Numbered from the stretch's first letter, positions 1-9,677 are shown. The stretch is DNA of 47,563 nucleotides from Clostridia bacterium (GCA_017473925.1 JAFUIY010000026.1:1-47563), one strand, 5' to 3'. Notes: a model not told the origin generated them from the sequence alone. A program made the numbers and translations.

Positions 1-134
1 CAGTAATTTGTCGAGCTGTTTCAATGAACAATTTACAATTTACAATGTACAATGATTTGCAATAACCGCCTGTATCGCTACAACTGCACGATTGTAAATT
101 GTACATTGTACATTGTTAATTGGCTCGACAAATT
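1..134. repeat. Palindromic MITE-like repeat, copy A
   Basis: The ends are inverted: AATTTGTCGAGC at 5-16 and GCTCGACAAATT at 123-134. Inside, an iterated ACAATTTACAATGTACAATG-type stretch on the left is mirrored by an ATTGTACATTGTACATTG-type stretch on the right, so the whole element can fold into one long hairpin. Its first bases (CAGTAATTTRTCG) match the palindrome in the repeat at 17504-17690 and the start of the element at 45914. It carries no gene. The element may begin before the window. Confidence 0.75.
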
Positions 135-153
135 CTGATTTGAATAACTATAA

Positions 154-190
154 CAAAAAAAATCCGCCGTAATAGCTTACAGCGGATTAA
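154..190 (-). terminator. Intrinsic terminator of the first foldase gene
   Basis: Arms 161-167 and 182-188 (AATCCGC/GCGGATT) form a stem. On the minus strand it is followed by a T-run (A-run at 154-162). It lies just downstream of the stop codon at 203. Confidence 0.85.
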
Positions 191-202
191 TATTAAAGAT
201 TA

Positions 203-1993
203 TCAGAGACTCATTTCAATCTTTTCAAGACATTCTTTTCTGATTTTCTTTTCAATTTTTCCTTTTCTTTCGATAGCATCTTCACCGAACTGCTTATCAA
301 ATTCTGTCTGTTCTGCTTCCCAGTCTTCTGCTACAAGGTCTGAGAGAATTGTCTCATACCATTCGGGATTTTCGTCAGCACCGACATAGAACATGATGTG
401 ATAGCCGTGTTCTGTTTCAATGATACCTGTTGTACCGTTTGCTCTCTTTTCGCCTGCATAATTGCCTTCAGCGAATACCCAGTCCTCAAATTCAGGAACA
501 TATCTGCCGTCGTTGAGCATATTTTCAATGAGACCGCCTGAACTCTGTGAACCTGTATCATCTGAGAGCTTGCTTGCGAGTTCACCGAAGTACTGTTCGT
601 CATCAACACCGCTCATTGTCTCTTCGATATACTTGTTGTAATCGTCAAGAATTGAGTTTGCTTCGCTTTCATATTCAGCCTTTTCTTCAGCTGAAAGTGT
701 TACTTCTTCAGCTTCTGCTGAAACGTCTTCACCGCTTACAGCTTCAGTAGTTGTTTCGGGGAACTTAACAAGGATATGACGGACATCAGCGGGCTTTGTT
801 TCATCCTTGAAGGGAGTACCGAGTGCATAGATAACATAAACAGTTGTCTTGTCAGAGTTGACAAAGTACTTCATGTCGCCTGCCTGTCTTACATAGTTGC
901 CCTCATCATTTGTCTCATAGAGCCATGCTGAAGCATCCTTGCTGACATTTGTTTCAATTGTTTCCTTGTCAATCTTCTGGAGAAGAGTTGCACCGTCCTG
1001 CTTGTATTCGCTGTAAGCTTCGTCGTCCTTATCAGCAAAGTCAAGAACAACCTTCTTGAAGGTTTCTTCATTGTAGTTAGCTTCTGCCTTGACTGCATCA
1101 ATGAACTTCTGAGCTTCAACTTCCTCGGGAAGCTTTGCAGCTTCTGCCTCTGAAGTGTCTTCTGCACCTGATTCTGCTTCTGCTGTATCAGTCTTGCTTT
1201 CAACCTTGATTGTATACCATCTGAAGCCTACAACGTCGTACTTTGACTTGTCTTCTGCATAAATCTTATCAACATCCTCTGCAGAATAGTTTGCCTTGAG
1301 GTCATCCTGCATCTGAGTCTGATAAATAGTAACAATCTGCTGTTCTTCAAGAACCTTTCTGAAAAGCTTTTCATTTACGCCCTTACCGAACTGCATTTCA
1401 AGGAAGCTTGAAAGTGAGTAGTTGCCAAGGTATGTTTTGTAAGAATTGAGAGTTTCCTCAATCTGAGTTTCAGCATCGGGAGTAAGCTCAACACCTGCTT
1501 CAACAGCAGCGTTGTAATATCTCTTGATTGAAGCCATTGTTTCAATAGCCTGATTCATGAAATATTCATCCCATGTGATTTCGTTACCGTCTTCATCCTT
1601 AGTGTTCTGGTCAGCGGGAGAAATGCTTACATCGTAGCCTGTAAGCATCTTGCCGTAGCCTTCGCCGTAGTTTGAATCGTAGGATCTTGCAGTCTGTGTA
1701 ACATTGTTGAACATCTGCATATAGTAACAGCTGACTTCACTCATTGAATAGCCCTTGCCGTCAATAACAACAGCCTTTGTGAGCTTTTCGGGCACTGCAA
1801 AGAAGCTGAGAATGCCTGCAAGCATTGCAACAACAACTGCAACTGCAATAACTGCACCTACAACCTTACCTGTCACACTCTTTGCCTGCTGGTGTGAATT
1901 TGACTTTTTCGCATAGCTCTTTGTCTGCTTTGCAATTCTCGCCTTTCGTTCCTGACGATATGCTTCAAGAGCATCTCTTTCATTTTTATCCAT
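203..1993 (-). CDS. Membrane-anchored parvulin-type peptidyl-prolyl isomerase (PrsA/SurA-like foldase)
   Basis: A 596-residue protein. A basic cytoplasmic N-terminus is followed by one membrane segment at about residues 44-66 and a large extracytoplasmic part. Residues 80-390 are a helical, charged SurA-N-like chaperone region. Residues 403-537 (DVRHILVKF to GYHIMFYV) match a PpiC/parvulin rotamase domain interrupted by an acidic insertion. Known members fold exported proteins outside the membrane. The ATG at 1993 was chosen because GGAAGG lies 8 nt upstream; the in-frame GTG at 2002 overlaps that site. It resembles the next gene upstream (2076-3773) in architecture, so the two look like paralogues. 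It has its own promoter and terminator. Confidence 0.85.
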   Translation of the reverse strand: MDKNERDALEAYRQERKARIAKQTKSYAKKSNSHQQAKSVTGKVVGAVIAVAVVVAMLAGILSFFAVPEKLTKAVVIDGKGYSMSEVSCYYMQMFNNVTQTARSYDSNYGEGYGKMLTGYDVSISPADQNTKDEDGNEITWDEYFMNQAIETMASIKRYYNAAVEAGVELTPDAETQIEETLNSYKTYLGNYSLSSFLEMQFGKGVNEKLFRKVLEEQQIVTIYQTQMQDDLKANYSAEDVDKIYAEDKSKYDVVGFRWYTIKVESKTDTAEAESGAEDTSEAEAAKLPEEVEAQKFIDAVKAEANYNEETFKKVVLDFADKDDEAYSEYKQDGATLLQKIDKETIETNVSKDASAWLYETNDEGNYVRQAGDMKYFVNSDKTTVYVIYALGTPFKDETKPADVRHILVKFPETTTEAVSGEDVSAEAEEVTLSAEEKAEYESEANSILDDYNKYIEETMSGVDDEQYFGELASKLSDDTGSQSSGGLIENMLNDGRYVPEFEDWVFAEGNYAGEKRANGTTGIIETEHGYHIMFYVGADENPEWYETILSDLVAEDWEAEQTEFDKQFGEDAIERKGKIEKKIRKECLEKIEMSL

Positions 1994-2031
1994 GATATTC
2001 ACCTTCCGAAATTGGTTTATATTGACACTTT

Positions 2032-2060
2032 ATTTTACTATATTCAGCCTGAATATACAA
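2032..2060 (-). promoter_or_regulatory. Sigma-A-like promoter for the first foldase gene
   Basis: Read on the minus strand: TTGTAT (2055-2060), 17-bp spacer, TAAAAT (2032-2037), about 40 bp before the ATG at 1993. The match is moderate. Confidence 0.5.
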
Positions 2061-2075
2061 GTGTTTTTAACATTT

Positions 2076-3773
2076 TTACTGAGCCTGCTGAATGTTTGAC
2101 TTGATAAATGTAACTGCCTTATCAATCATTTCATCGTCAGACACAACAGCTGACTTATATTCGCCGAGGATTTCTGTTTCCCATGCGCTTCTTTCAGCCT
2201 GCATAAGAGCTGTAAGTGCTGACTGATACCATACGGGGTTTTCTGCCTTTTCACGATAGAACACAACGAAGTAACATCCGTCACCCTTGATAAGTGCATA
2301 GTCACCGACCTTACGGTCTGCTTCAAATGCCCATTTTTCAACTGCTTCGTCATGAGTACCGTCTGCAATCATGTCTTCATAAGCATCGGCATTGATAAGA
2401 GCGTCATCACTTTCAGCATAATCAAGAACAAGATGAGCAAAAGCTTCTGCAGTCTTATCTGTCTCCTCGAATTCCTTGAGAATTGAGTTTGCCTTTGACT
2501 TTGACTGAACATCAAGCTCATCAGCTGACTTCATGCTGTCATCTGTGCTGACATCAACCTGAATATAATCAAGTGTTACGGGGATTGACTCATTTCTGTG
2601 GGGTGCTTCATTGATATGAAGGACATAAAGCATTCCGCCTGACTCAACCTTTGACACAGCACCTGTACCGTTTACATATTTGCCTTCTGCATCTGTCTCA
2701 AAAATCCATTCAGCAGCTTCCTCGCTGAATTTTGAAGAAACAGTTTCCTTGTCATAGCCTGAAAGCTTGCTGACAACAGCATCAGAATCGCCTGTTACAG
2801 CCTTGACAGCATCCTCAAAGCCCATGCCGTCGTTTGAAATCTTTGTCATAAGGCTGTTTGCCTTTTTCTCAGATTCATCATCAGTTGCGTCAAAATAATA
2901 ATATGAAACATCTGACAGGTCATATGTGAGCTTGTTTGCTGCATATGCATCTTCAACCTTCTGTGCGACACCGTCACCCTTGAAACCTTCATCAATCTTA
3001 TTCATTGCATCCTCGTAGTATTTATATGCAATAGCCTGCTTTTCAAGATATGACCTGAGCATTTCTGCAGTGTAACCCTTGCCGAAGTTTTCAGCAACGT
3101 AATCATCAACTTCCATGCTTGCAGCTTCAGCAGCAATCTCATAACTCTGCATGCTTTCATCAAGCTCTGCAATTTCCTCTTCGTCAAGAGAATAGCCGGC
3201 CTTGACAGCTTCTGAATAAAGTGAGCTTGTGAATGTAATCTGATTGAGAGTGTCTGCCTTTATCTGTTCTTCTGAAATCTGTGAATAGTAGTATGAATAA
3301 TAATTGTAGTAATAAGCATCGACATATGCATACCAATACATATATTCACCCACTGTGACATCGACATCGCCGACTGTCACTGCGATTTCATCAAAGTCTA
3401 TTTTTGAAGAACTGACCTTTGATACGATTGTTGACACAAGGAAAACAGATGTAGCCACAAGAAGTGCAACAAGAATTACAAGAACTGCAATTGCACCCTT
3501 GCTCTTCTTTTTCTTTACAGGCTCTGCAACAGCTTCAGGTACGGGCTCTTCCTCATAGGAATCAGCCTCCTCTGCAGGCTCAGAAGCTTCTTCTGCGTCA
3601 GCTTCTTCAGCGTCTGTTACTTCTTCCGAAGCTTCATCAGCCTGAGCATCTTCCCCGTCAATGATTTCAGGTTCTGCAGGCTGTTCAGCCTGTCCGGGGA
3701 TAACCTCATCCGTTTCCGGAGCCTGCTCTTCAGGGTCGTTCATGGGTGTAGGATCAAGAATATTTTCATCCAT
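2076..3773 (-). CDS. Membrane-anchored foldase-like protein, degenerate parvulin domain
   Basis: A 565-residue protein. Residues 1-86 are very acidic (Glu/Ala/Pro rich), then KKKKSK and one membrane segment at about 93-118, giving a cytoplasmic acidic tail and an extracytoplasmic body. Residues 144-163 are strikingly tyrosine-rich (12 Tyr in 20). The body has the helical SurA-N-like arrangement of the neighbour at 203-1993, and its C-terminal part keeps the order of a parvulin domain (VTLDYIQV, then CYFVVFYRE). The motifs are weaker, so isomerase activity is uncertain and a chaperone role is equally likely. The ATG at 3773 has GGAAGGTG at a good distance. It is transcribed from its own strong promoter. 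Confidence 0.7.
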   Translation of the reverse strand: MDENILDPTPMNDPEEQAPETDEVIPGQAEQPAEPEIIDGEDAQADEASEEVTDAEEADAEEASEPAEEADSYEEEPVPEAVAEPVKKKKSKGAIAVLVILVALLVATSVFLVSTIVSKVSSSKIDFDEIAVTVGDVDVTVGEYMYWYAYVDAYYYNYYSYYYSQISEEQIKADTLNQITFTSSLYSEAVKAGYSLDEEEIAELDESMQSYEIAAEAASMEVDDYVAENFGKGYTAEMLRSYLEKQAIAYKYYEDAMNKIDEGFKGDGVAQKVEDAYAANKLTYDLSDVSYYYFDATDDESEKKANSLMTKISNDGMGFEDAVKAVTGDSDAVVSKLSGYDKETVSSKFSEEAAEWIFETDAEGKYVNGTGAVSKVESGGMLYVLHINEAPHRNESIPVTLDYIQVDVSTDDSMKSADELDVQSKSKANSILKEFEETDKTAEAFAHLVLDYAESDDALINADAYEDMIADGTHDEAVEKWAFEADRKVGDYALIKGDGCYFVVFYREKAENPVWYQSALTALMQAERSAWETEILGEYKSAVVSDDEMIDKAVTFIKSNIQQAQ

Positions 3774-3819
3774 TTAAAAACACCTTCCGTTTCTGTATAA
3801 AATAAACCATAATATGGTT

Positions 3820-3848
3820 ATTATACTATATTTTTCAATATGTTACAA
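3820..3848 (-). promoter_or_regulatory. Sigma-A-like promoter for the second foldase gene
   Basis: Minus strand TTGTAA (3843-3848), 17-bp spacer, perfect TATAAT (3820-3825), 47 bp before the ATG at 3773. Confidence 0.7.
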
Positions 3849-3913
3849 GACTTTTTCATAAAATAATATGATCATTTTCAATATTATATCATCCGATGTT
3901 TCACTGAACCTTG

Positions 3914-3940
3914 AAAAAAACAATCCCTTCCGAAGAAGGG
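3914..3940 (-). terminator. Terminator of the secreted hydrolase gene
   Basis: Stem CCCTTC/GAAGGG (3925-3940) with a CGAA loop, then seven T on the minus strand (A-run 3914-3920). It sits 18 bp past the stop codon at 3958. Confidence 0.88.
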
Positions 3941-3957
3941 CATGAATTATTTAAGAA

Positions 3958-5763
3958 TTACTTAAGAAGCATCTTTTCTGCAGTAGCAAATATTGAGTTG
4001 AGAGTCTTATCCATAAATGAAGGACCTTCATCAACTGATGTGAGACCTGTGCATGCAAGAGCGTCGTTGAGCTCCTTAATCATTGCTTCTGCCTCTGCAG
4101 CTGAGTTCTCGTCACAGATTGTGTCTGCAAGAAGTGCAACAGCCTTTTCATATACGGGCTTGACTGTATCAATCTGTTCCTGAGTGTACTTGCCTTCTGC
4201 ATTTGCAATAACCTCTTCAGCCTGGTCCATAAGACGGCCTGATCTTGTAAGGTTTCTTGTTACACGGCCGTAGTTGAACTGAGGGAATGCAGGGTCTGAG
4301 TTGACATCAGTAATCTGACCTGTGATAATCTTAGCAAGAAGCTTAAGGATAACGTCATTTCTGCCGACCTCATGATGCTGATTTCTGAAGAACCATGTTG
4401 TGTCGGGGAATGCACATGTAGCGATATCAAGCTCGCCGTCGGGTGAAAGTCTTACACCGTCTTCAAGCTTTTCACCTGCAACAGCATATGTTGCGCCGAG
4501 TGAAGCTGAATCGATATCAACGATAGCGTCTGAGTTTGAGGTTGCTGATGAACCTGAGATACCGAAGAAGTTGTATTCGCCTGTTGTGTACTGCATGCCG
4601 TATGCTGCAACTGAGAATACATTGATACCGTGGTTTTCATGAGCATATTTAAGGTTGGAAACAAGGTCAAGTCTTGCTTCCTGGAATCTGTCTGTCTTTG
4701 CACGGAGAACTGCATATTCGTCACCTGTAAGGTATCTGTCAGCAAGCTCTTCATATCTGTCTGAGGGAACCATTGCCCAGAACTGAGGACAGTTAACGAT
4801 CATTGTGTCAAGGATACCGTCCATGGCACCTGTGAGGATTGCGTAAAGAACTTCCTTGGGGATGATGTACTTGAGAGCAATCTTGATAAGAGTTGCCATG
4901 TAGGGCTGCATACCGTTTGCTTCACAGATAAGAGTGATGTATTCATCCATAAGGAATTCGTCTTCAAGGTTCCAGTGTCTTGCATAGAAGTCTGCAAAAA
5001 GGTCTGTACCGTTGAGACAAGCAACGATATTGATGATATTGTTGATATCTGAGAAATCGCCGCCTCTTTCCATAACGAGGTCACAGTAAGCTGAAAGGAT
5101 TGTACCGCCAAGGCTGATAGCAACAAGGTTAACCTTTGTTGCACCTGTCTGTGCCTTGACAAGATCAATGTAATCAAAGAGACCTGCAGCTGAAAGCATG
5201 GGGTCAGAAATGAGCTGGAATGTGTAAAGATATGTATAATCCTCACCGTTTACACCGTAAACGTTATTGATTTCTTCAATAACGGGCTCCATGGGGAGCA
5301 TTGTGTAGAACCAACCCTTGTTGTCTTCGTTGTACTGAGAAAGAGGGTACGGATAGTAAGCAAGCTCAAGGTCCTTTATACCGTTACCTTCTTTGTCTGA
5401 AGCCTGGATTGAGAAAAGCTCACTGACTGCTTCGCAGACAGCACCGCCGAGATTCATAACAGGCTTACGCATAAAGATAGATGAAAGAAGAGGCATAGCA
5501 AGCTTGTTGATAAGCTTTGAAACAAGGTCTGTGTCATCGATAAGGATAAGACCGCCTGTGATTTCCTTGCCGTCTTCGTTAACATAAGTTGACTCTGACT
5601 GACCGATACCGGGCATAATGATTGTGGGGATTACTTCACCGTTTGATGCTGCGGGGATGAAGTCAGTGGGGTCAGCCTCTGTATCTTCTGCTGATGCACA
5701 GACAGCGAACATGCTGAATGTCATAACAACAGCGAGAATCATGCTGATAATTTTCTTTGACAT
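3958..5763 (-). CDS. Secreted alpha/beta-hydrolase, lipase/acyltransferase (LCAT-like)
   Basis: A 601-residue protein with a signal peptide (about residues 1-25, cleavage near ASA-ED). After it, TIIMPGIGQS resembles the oxyanion strand of lecithin:cholesterol-acyltransferase-like lipases. VNLVAISLGGT gives a nucleophile elbow with Ser217 in an A-x-S-x-G setting instead of the usual G-x-S-x-G. The C-terminal 100 residues are helical and alanine/glutamate rich, resembling FIVAR-type envelope modules. A secreted or wall-associated esterase or lipase is the best guess; the substrate is not readable from sequence. The ATG at 5763 has GGAGGG 7 nt upstream; earlier in-frame starts overlap the promoter. 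It is a single-gene unit with its own promoter and terminator. Confidence 0.7.
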   Translation of the reverse strand: MSKKIISMILAVVMTFSMFAVCASAEDTEADPTDFIPAASNGEVIPTIIMPGIGQSESTYVNEDGKEITGGLILIDDTDLVSKLINKLAMPLLSSIFMRKPVMNLGGAVCEAVSELFSIQASDKEGNGIKDLELAYYPYPLSQYNEDNKGWFYTMLPMEPVIEEINNVYGVNGEDYTYLYTFQLISDPMLSAAGLFDYIDLVKAQTGATKVNLVAISLGGTILSAYCDLVMERGGDFSDINNIINIVACLNGTDLFADFYARHWNLEDEFLMDEYITLICEANGMQPYMATLIKIALKYIIPKEVLYAILTGAMDGILDTMIVNCPQFWAMVPSDRYEELADRYLTGDEYAVLRAKTDRFQEARLDLVSNLKYAHENHGINVFSVAAYGMQYTTGEYNFFGISGSSATSNSDAIVDIDSASLGATYAVAGEKLEDGVRLSPDGELDIATCAFPDTTWFFRNQHHEVGRNDVILKLLAKIITGQITDVNSDPAFPQFNYGRVTRNLTRSGRLMDQAEEVIANAEGKYTQEQIDTVKPVYEKAVALLADTICDENSAAEAEAMIKELNDALACTGLTSVDEGPSFMDKTLNSIFATAEKMLLK

Positions 5764-5797
5764 GGATTTTCCCTCCAAGTTATAATGATACGGTAAT

Positions 5798-5826
5798 AAT
5801 ATAACACATAACAATTATTATTTCAA
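5798..5826 (-). promoter_or_regulatory. Promoter for the secreted hydrolase gene
   Basis: Minus strand TTGAAA (5821-5826), 17-bp spacer, TATATT (5798-5803), 35 bp before the ATG at 5763. Confidence 0.6.
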
Positions 5827-5900
5827 GGAAATTTTTATATATTTTTTATATGTTAATTAAAAAAAACAAGAAATTCACCATATCAGACATATATGTAGAT

Positions 5901-5941
5901 TATATAATAAAGAAAGACAAGGAGTATTTCCCTGTCTTTCT
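5901..5941 (-). terminator. Terminator of the transglutaminase/dockerin gene
   Basis: AGAAAGACAAGG (5911-5922) pairs with CCTGTCTTTCT (5931-5941). On the minus strand a T-rich tail follows. It begins 5 bp past the stop codon at 5947. Confidence 0.8.
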
Positions 5942-5946
5942 GCAGA

Positions 5947-8900
5947 TTAATCAAGTTTTGCTGCCTTTCTGAGCACAAGTCTTGCATCGGATGCCGTAAT
6001 CTTACCGCTTGAGTCAAAATCGGCTGCGATAGTCTGAATTTCATCAGGAGTATCAAGACGGGCTGCAATTCTGAGCACAAGACGGGCATCCATAGCTGTC
6101 AGCTTGCCGTCACCGTTTACATCACCCATGAGAACTGACGGGTTATCGGGCTTTGTAGTTTCTTCGGGCTTTGTAGTTTCTTCGGGCTTTGTTGTTTCGT
6201 CAGGCTTTTCTGTCGTGGTGTCATTTATCTTGTGGTCAACAATTTCACCGCAGACAGTACATTTTTTATATAACTCACCTTCGACAGTAAGTCCGGGGAT
6301 TACAATAATTTCCCAGTCACCGGGGCAATGTCCGTTTGCGGGGATTTCCTGCTGAGGAACAAGAACTTCATCGCAGAAGGAGCATTTTTCACCGTCTGTA
6401 AGTCCGGCAGCCGTACATGTTGCCGCATAGCCGTTTACAACAACAGGTACATGATTGCTGTGAGGAGTAACAATAATTGTCTCCTTTGCAAGACTCAGAC
6501 CGCTGATTACAACATAGACTTCGGTTTCACCTGCACTGACGCCTTCAATCACGGCGACATATTCGTATATGGTCTTGCCCTGCTCTTCCGAGTCATAAAC
6601 ATTGACTTCTGTTGAAGCAACGACTGCATTCGCTTCATCCTTCATTTTCCAGACAACATCATTCAATGCCTGTGCAGAAGAGAATGACAATACAACGGTA
6701 AAGCCTTCTTCAACTACGAATGCAGAACATACAGTACACTTGCCGTTGTCTGCAGAATGGTCGCCTGAGGCTGCAGTATAATCAGCCTTGTAGCTGTCTC
6801 CGCATACAGAGCATGTGTAGGTCGTATAACCCTCATTTGAACAATCGGGTGCCGTCACCTGAGAAACATAGTCATGCTCAGCAAGAGGTAATTCTGTCTG
6901 AGCTGTGAGCACCTTGTCACATACCGAGCATTTCACACCGTCTGTAAGACCTGTTTCAACACATGTTGCAGGCTTTCCGTAAACAGCTTCGGGAATATGA
7001 TCAACCTTTTCGCCCGATGTGAATTCAGCTGAACCTCTTTTTCCGCAGAAGCTGCATGATTCATTGTAAACAGCAGGTGACTGACATGTTGCTTCCGAGA
7101 CAAGATACTCGTTGGCTGCATTTTCGGTATATTCATGAGGTGCAAAGGGAAGCTTTTCACCTGTGCCTTCAATCACTTCTTCACAGACATTACATACTAC
7201 ATATCTGTCATGTCCGTGGGTGATACATGTGGATTCCACCGCATTATATGTAGTGACGGAATCATGATGACAGCCTACAGTCACATGGCAATTTGCGGAA
7301 TATGAATTTCCGTTATACACAAAGCTTGCTGTGATATATGCTTCACCCTCGCTGACGCCTGTTACGACACCGTCACTGCTGACCGAAACAACACCGCCTA
7401 TGCTTGAAAATGCAACAGACTGTCCGGCAGGCTCTGTTGTGACTGTCAATGTACCTGTTCCGCCGATTTTAAGGCTCATGTTATTGACATCAAGTGTGAT
7501 TGAGGGTGTTTTTACATTAACATTGAATGCTGTATTGAAGCCCTCGTATGATACAGTTACTGTTTTCTGTCCGGCTGCCGAAGAATCAAAGCCTGAAACA
7601 GTGTAGCCGTCAGCTATGGTATCTGTTGAATTGTCACTGTATGTAAGCTTCAGTGAAAGACCTGCAGTATCAAGGCTGTCACCGATATAATACTCCGTCC
7701 TGACAGGTGTATATTCAACCTCAATTCCGACAAGGGTTGCTGCAGGAGGAGGCGGTGTAACGGGAGCCTCATAAAGCTTTCTCTGCTGATAATCTGTTTT
7801 TGTTGAAAGAGTGAATGCAGGTGTATTATAAATATCGCATATGAGATATCCGTCGGCAAGAGTGAAGCCGTAAACACTGAACACTCCGCCCGAAGGCATT
7901 ACAGGCTGCCATACGGGTGTCTGTGTGTTTGCGGAAATATCATATTTATATACACCGTCGGGCTTGCTGAAAAGCAGGTCGGTGCCGTCGGATGAAAGGC
8001 GTGTGAAGTTATCGGTCCAGTATCTTCCGCCGTCAGCATACCATATTGCTTCAACATCGAACACTACAGAATTATTACTGTACCGTTTCACATTTTCAGC
8101 CTTGTTATCAACATAATATATTTCGTTGCCGATAAGCTGGAATTCGGCTGTTGAATCTCTCCAGAATGCATTGTCGTATCTTGTGTCATCGGGGTCGCTG
8201 TCATAGTCATATGCATTGTGTCCCGAATTGTAAATACCGTCTGTGGAAAGCAGGAAATTGTTGTGATTGACTCTGCCTGTTATATCGTTTGTGACATCAT
8301 CCCATGTGACATCGACATGATATTCTTCTCCGCCGATTTCAACAATGTTCCATGCATGGTTGAGTGTGTCAGACTCACACAATTCACAGTCGATGCCGAT
8401 AAGCTCAAGAATAAATTCATAAGCTTCAGCATAGCCCTGACAAACGGCAATCTTCTTTACAAGAGCGCCGTACATGGTAAAGCTTTCGGGAGGAATTGTG
8501 CCGAGCTCAAGATTGAGCGTGTCATATTCACACAGCACGGCAAGTCTGTCGTGTACAAGCAGTGCCTTCTGCACATCGTTCAGAGCACTGTTATTCTTAA
8601 TTCCCGCAAGAATCTTATCGACACTTTCCATGCAATCATTATACATAACCGTATACTGTGAAGGAGTGCAGGTATAAGTAAAATACAGAACTCTGATTTT
8701 ACCTGAACCCACCGAATAGCTGAGAGTATTCACATGAAATGCTTCGGGGATGTTATCGTAAACAAGAGCTGAAAGTGCATATGCATCCGACTGAGGCACA
8801 TTAAAAGCTGAAATGTCGATTTCCGAGGGTGAGTTTACAAGCTTCTGACGGATATAGTTTTCAAGTGCATCATCATTCACCGATGCACTGAAATCAGCTC

Positions 8901-9045
8901 CCGAGCCGAGATGCTCCTCATCTTCAATGGTATAAATCACTTCATCAGAAGCCCCTGCAGGTATACAGAAAACCGACAGAAGCATACAGATGGCAAGAGT
9001 AAAGGCTGAAAAAGATTTCAGGTTGAGTTTTACGGGTTTCATCAT
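5947..9045 (-). CDS. Secreted transglutaminase-like protein with Ig-like domains, CxxC repeats and dockerin
   Basis: A 1032-residue protein with a signal peptide at about 1-33. Residues 150-250 form a transglutaminase-like (papain-fold) core with a Cys-His-Asp triad visible as Cys202 (VCQGYAEAY), His230 (LNHAWN) and Asp245 (HVDVTWD). Then come a putative propeller-like region, a Big_3-like domain (near VGIEVEYTPVRTEYYIG), a Big_2-like domain, and several repeats of about 60 residues with paired CxxC motifs. A Thr-Lys-Pro-Glu linker leads to two dockerin calcium loops (DVNGDGK and DFDSSGK, each followed by DARLVLR). Dockerins bind cohesins, so the protein is probably displayed on a surface scaffold. 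The start has AAAGGA upstream. It lies 17 bp behind the kinase-like gene without a terminator, so the two are probably cotranscribed. Confidence 0.85.
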   Translation of the reverse strand: MMKPVKLNLKSFSAFTLAICMLLSVFCIPAGASDEVIYTIEDEEHLGSGADFSASVNDDALENYIRQKLVNSPSEIDISAFNVPQSDAYALSALVYDNIPEAFHVNTLSYSVGSGKIRVLYFTYTCTPSQYTVMYNDCMESVDKILAGIKNNSALNDVQKALLVHDRLAVLCEYDTLNLELGTIPPESFTMYGALVKKIAVCQGYAEAYEFILELIGIDCELCESDTLNHAWNIVEIGGEEYHVDVTWDDVTNDITGRVNHNNFLLSTDGIYNSGHNAYDYDSDPDDTRYDNAFWRDSTAEFQLIGNEIYYVDNKAENVKRYSNNSVVFDVEAIWYADGGRYWTDNFTRLSSDGTDLLFSKPDGVYKYDISANTQTPVWQPVMPSGGVFSVYGFTLADGYLICDIYNTPAFTLSTKTDYQQRKLYEAPVTPPPPAATLVGIEVEYTPVRTEYYIGDSLDTAGLSLKLTYSDNSTDTIADGYTVSGFDSSAAGQKTVTVSYEGFNTAFNVNVKTPSITLDVNNMSLKIGGTGTLTVTTEPAGQSVAFSSIGGVVSVSSDGVVTGVSEGEAYITASFVYNGNSYSANCHVTVGCHHDSVTTYNAVESTCITHGHDRYVVCNVCEEVIEGTGEKLPFAPHEYTENAANEYLVSEATCQSPAVYNESCSFCGKRGSAEFTSGEKVDHIPEAVYGKPATCVETGLTDGVKCSVCDKVLTAQTELPLAEHDYVSQVTAPDCSNEGYTTYTCSVCGDSYKADYTAASGDHSADNGKCTVCSAFVVEEGFTVVLSFSSAQALNDVVWKMKDEANAVVASTEVNVYDSEEQGKTIYEYVAVIEGVSAGETEVYVVISGLSLAKETIIVTPHSNHVPVVVNGYAATCTAAGLTDGEKCSFCDEVLVPQQEIPANGHCPGDWEIIVIPGLTVEGELYKKCTVCGEIVDHKINDTTTEKPDETTKPEETTKPEETTKPDNPSVLMGDVNGDGKLTAMDARLVLRIAARLDTPDEIQTIAADFDSSGKITASDARLVLRKAAKLD

Positions 9046-9062
9046 TTTACATCCTTTTGTTG

Positions 9063-9677
9063 TTATTTTGATTCAAAATATCCTTTTGCATATTCTGCAA
9101 TAATTGAAGAAATCGCCTTGATGTCTGCACCCGATGTATTCACACACAGGTGGTATCCTTCCTTGTCGCCCCACTTCTTTTCCGAAAGGAAGCGCTGATG
9201 CTTTGCTCTGTTGGAATCAATCTGCTTTATTTTCCGTCTGAGTTCAGAATCCTTGAGATTCTCATTTTCGGGTGCTCTTTCACGACAGCGTCTGAGCTTT
9301 GATTCAATATCAGCGTGTACAAAAATATTCAGAGGGTTCATATCCTCAAGAATAATGTTTGCACTTCTGCCGACAATGACGCAATTACCCTTTGATGCAA
9401 TCTCTCTGAGCATTCTGCACTGAGTCGATAACAGCTGGATTGCCTGCTGACCGCCCACATCAGAATAGGAAAATGTTCTTCCGTAGGTAATGGGCATGCA
9501 GAATGAGAAGCCGTTTTCAAGCATGCTTTCGACATAATTTTCATTGAAATCGTGTTTTTCGGCAATTGCTGTGATAATTTCACGGTCATAGTATGCATAA
9601 CCTAAAATATCGGCAATTCTTTTGCCTACTTCCCTGCCGCCACTGCCGAATTCACGGCTTATCGTGATGATATTCAT
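9063..9677 (-). CDS. Cytidylate kinase-like family protein
   Basis: A 204-residue protein. It opens with a P-loop of the cytidylate-kinase-like type (ITISREFGSGGREVGKRIAD, residues 4-23), followed by the helix carrying YYDREIITAIA. FVHADIESKLRR and the Arg-rich KRxKHQRF region match lid and nucleotide-binding parts of the family. Members are often called cytidylate kinase, but most are uncharacterised paralogues of Cmk, and the true substrate is unknown. The ATG at 9677 has GGAGGTG upstream. A consensus promoter lies only about 50 bp away. The downstream partner is the transglutaminase/dockerin gene; no functional link is obvious. Confidence 0.8.
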   Translation of the reverse strand: MNIITISREFGSGGREVGKRIADILGYAYYDREIITAIAEKHDFNENYVESMLENGFSFCMPITYGRTFSYSDVGGQQAIQLLSTQCRMLREIASKGNCVIVGRSANIILEDMNPLNIFVHADIESKLRRCRERAPENENLKDSELRRKIKQIDSNRAKHQRFLSEKKWGDKEGYHLCVNTSGADIKAISSIIAEYAKGYFESK

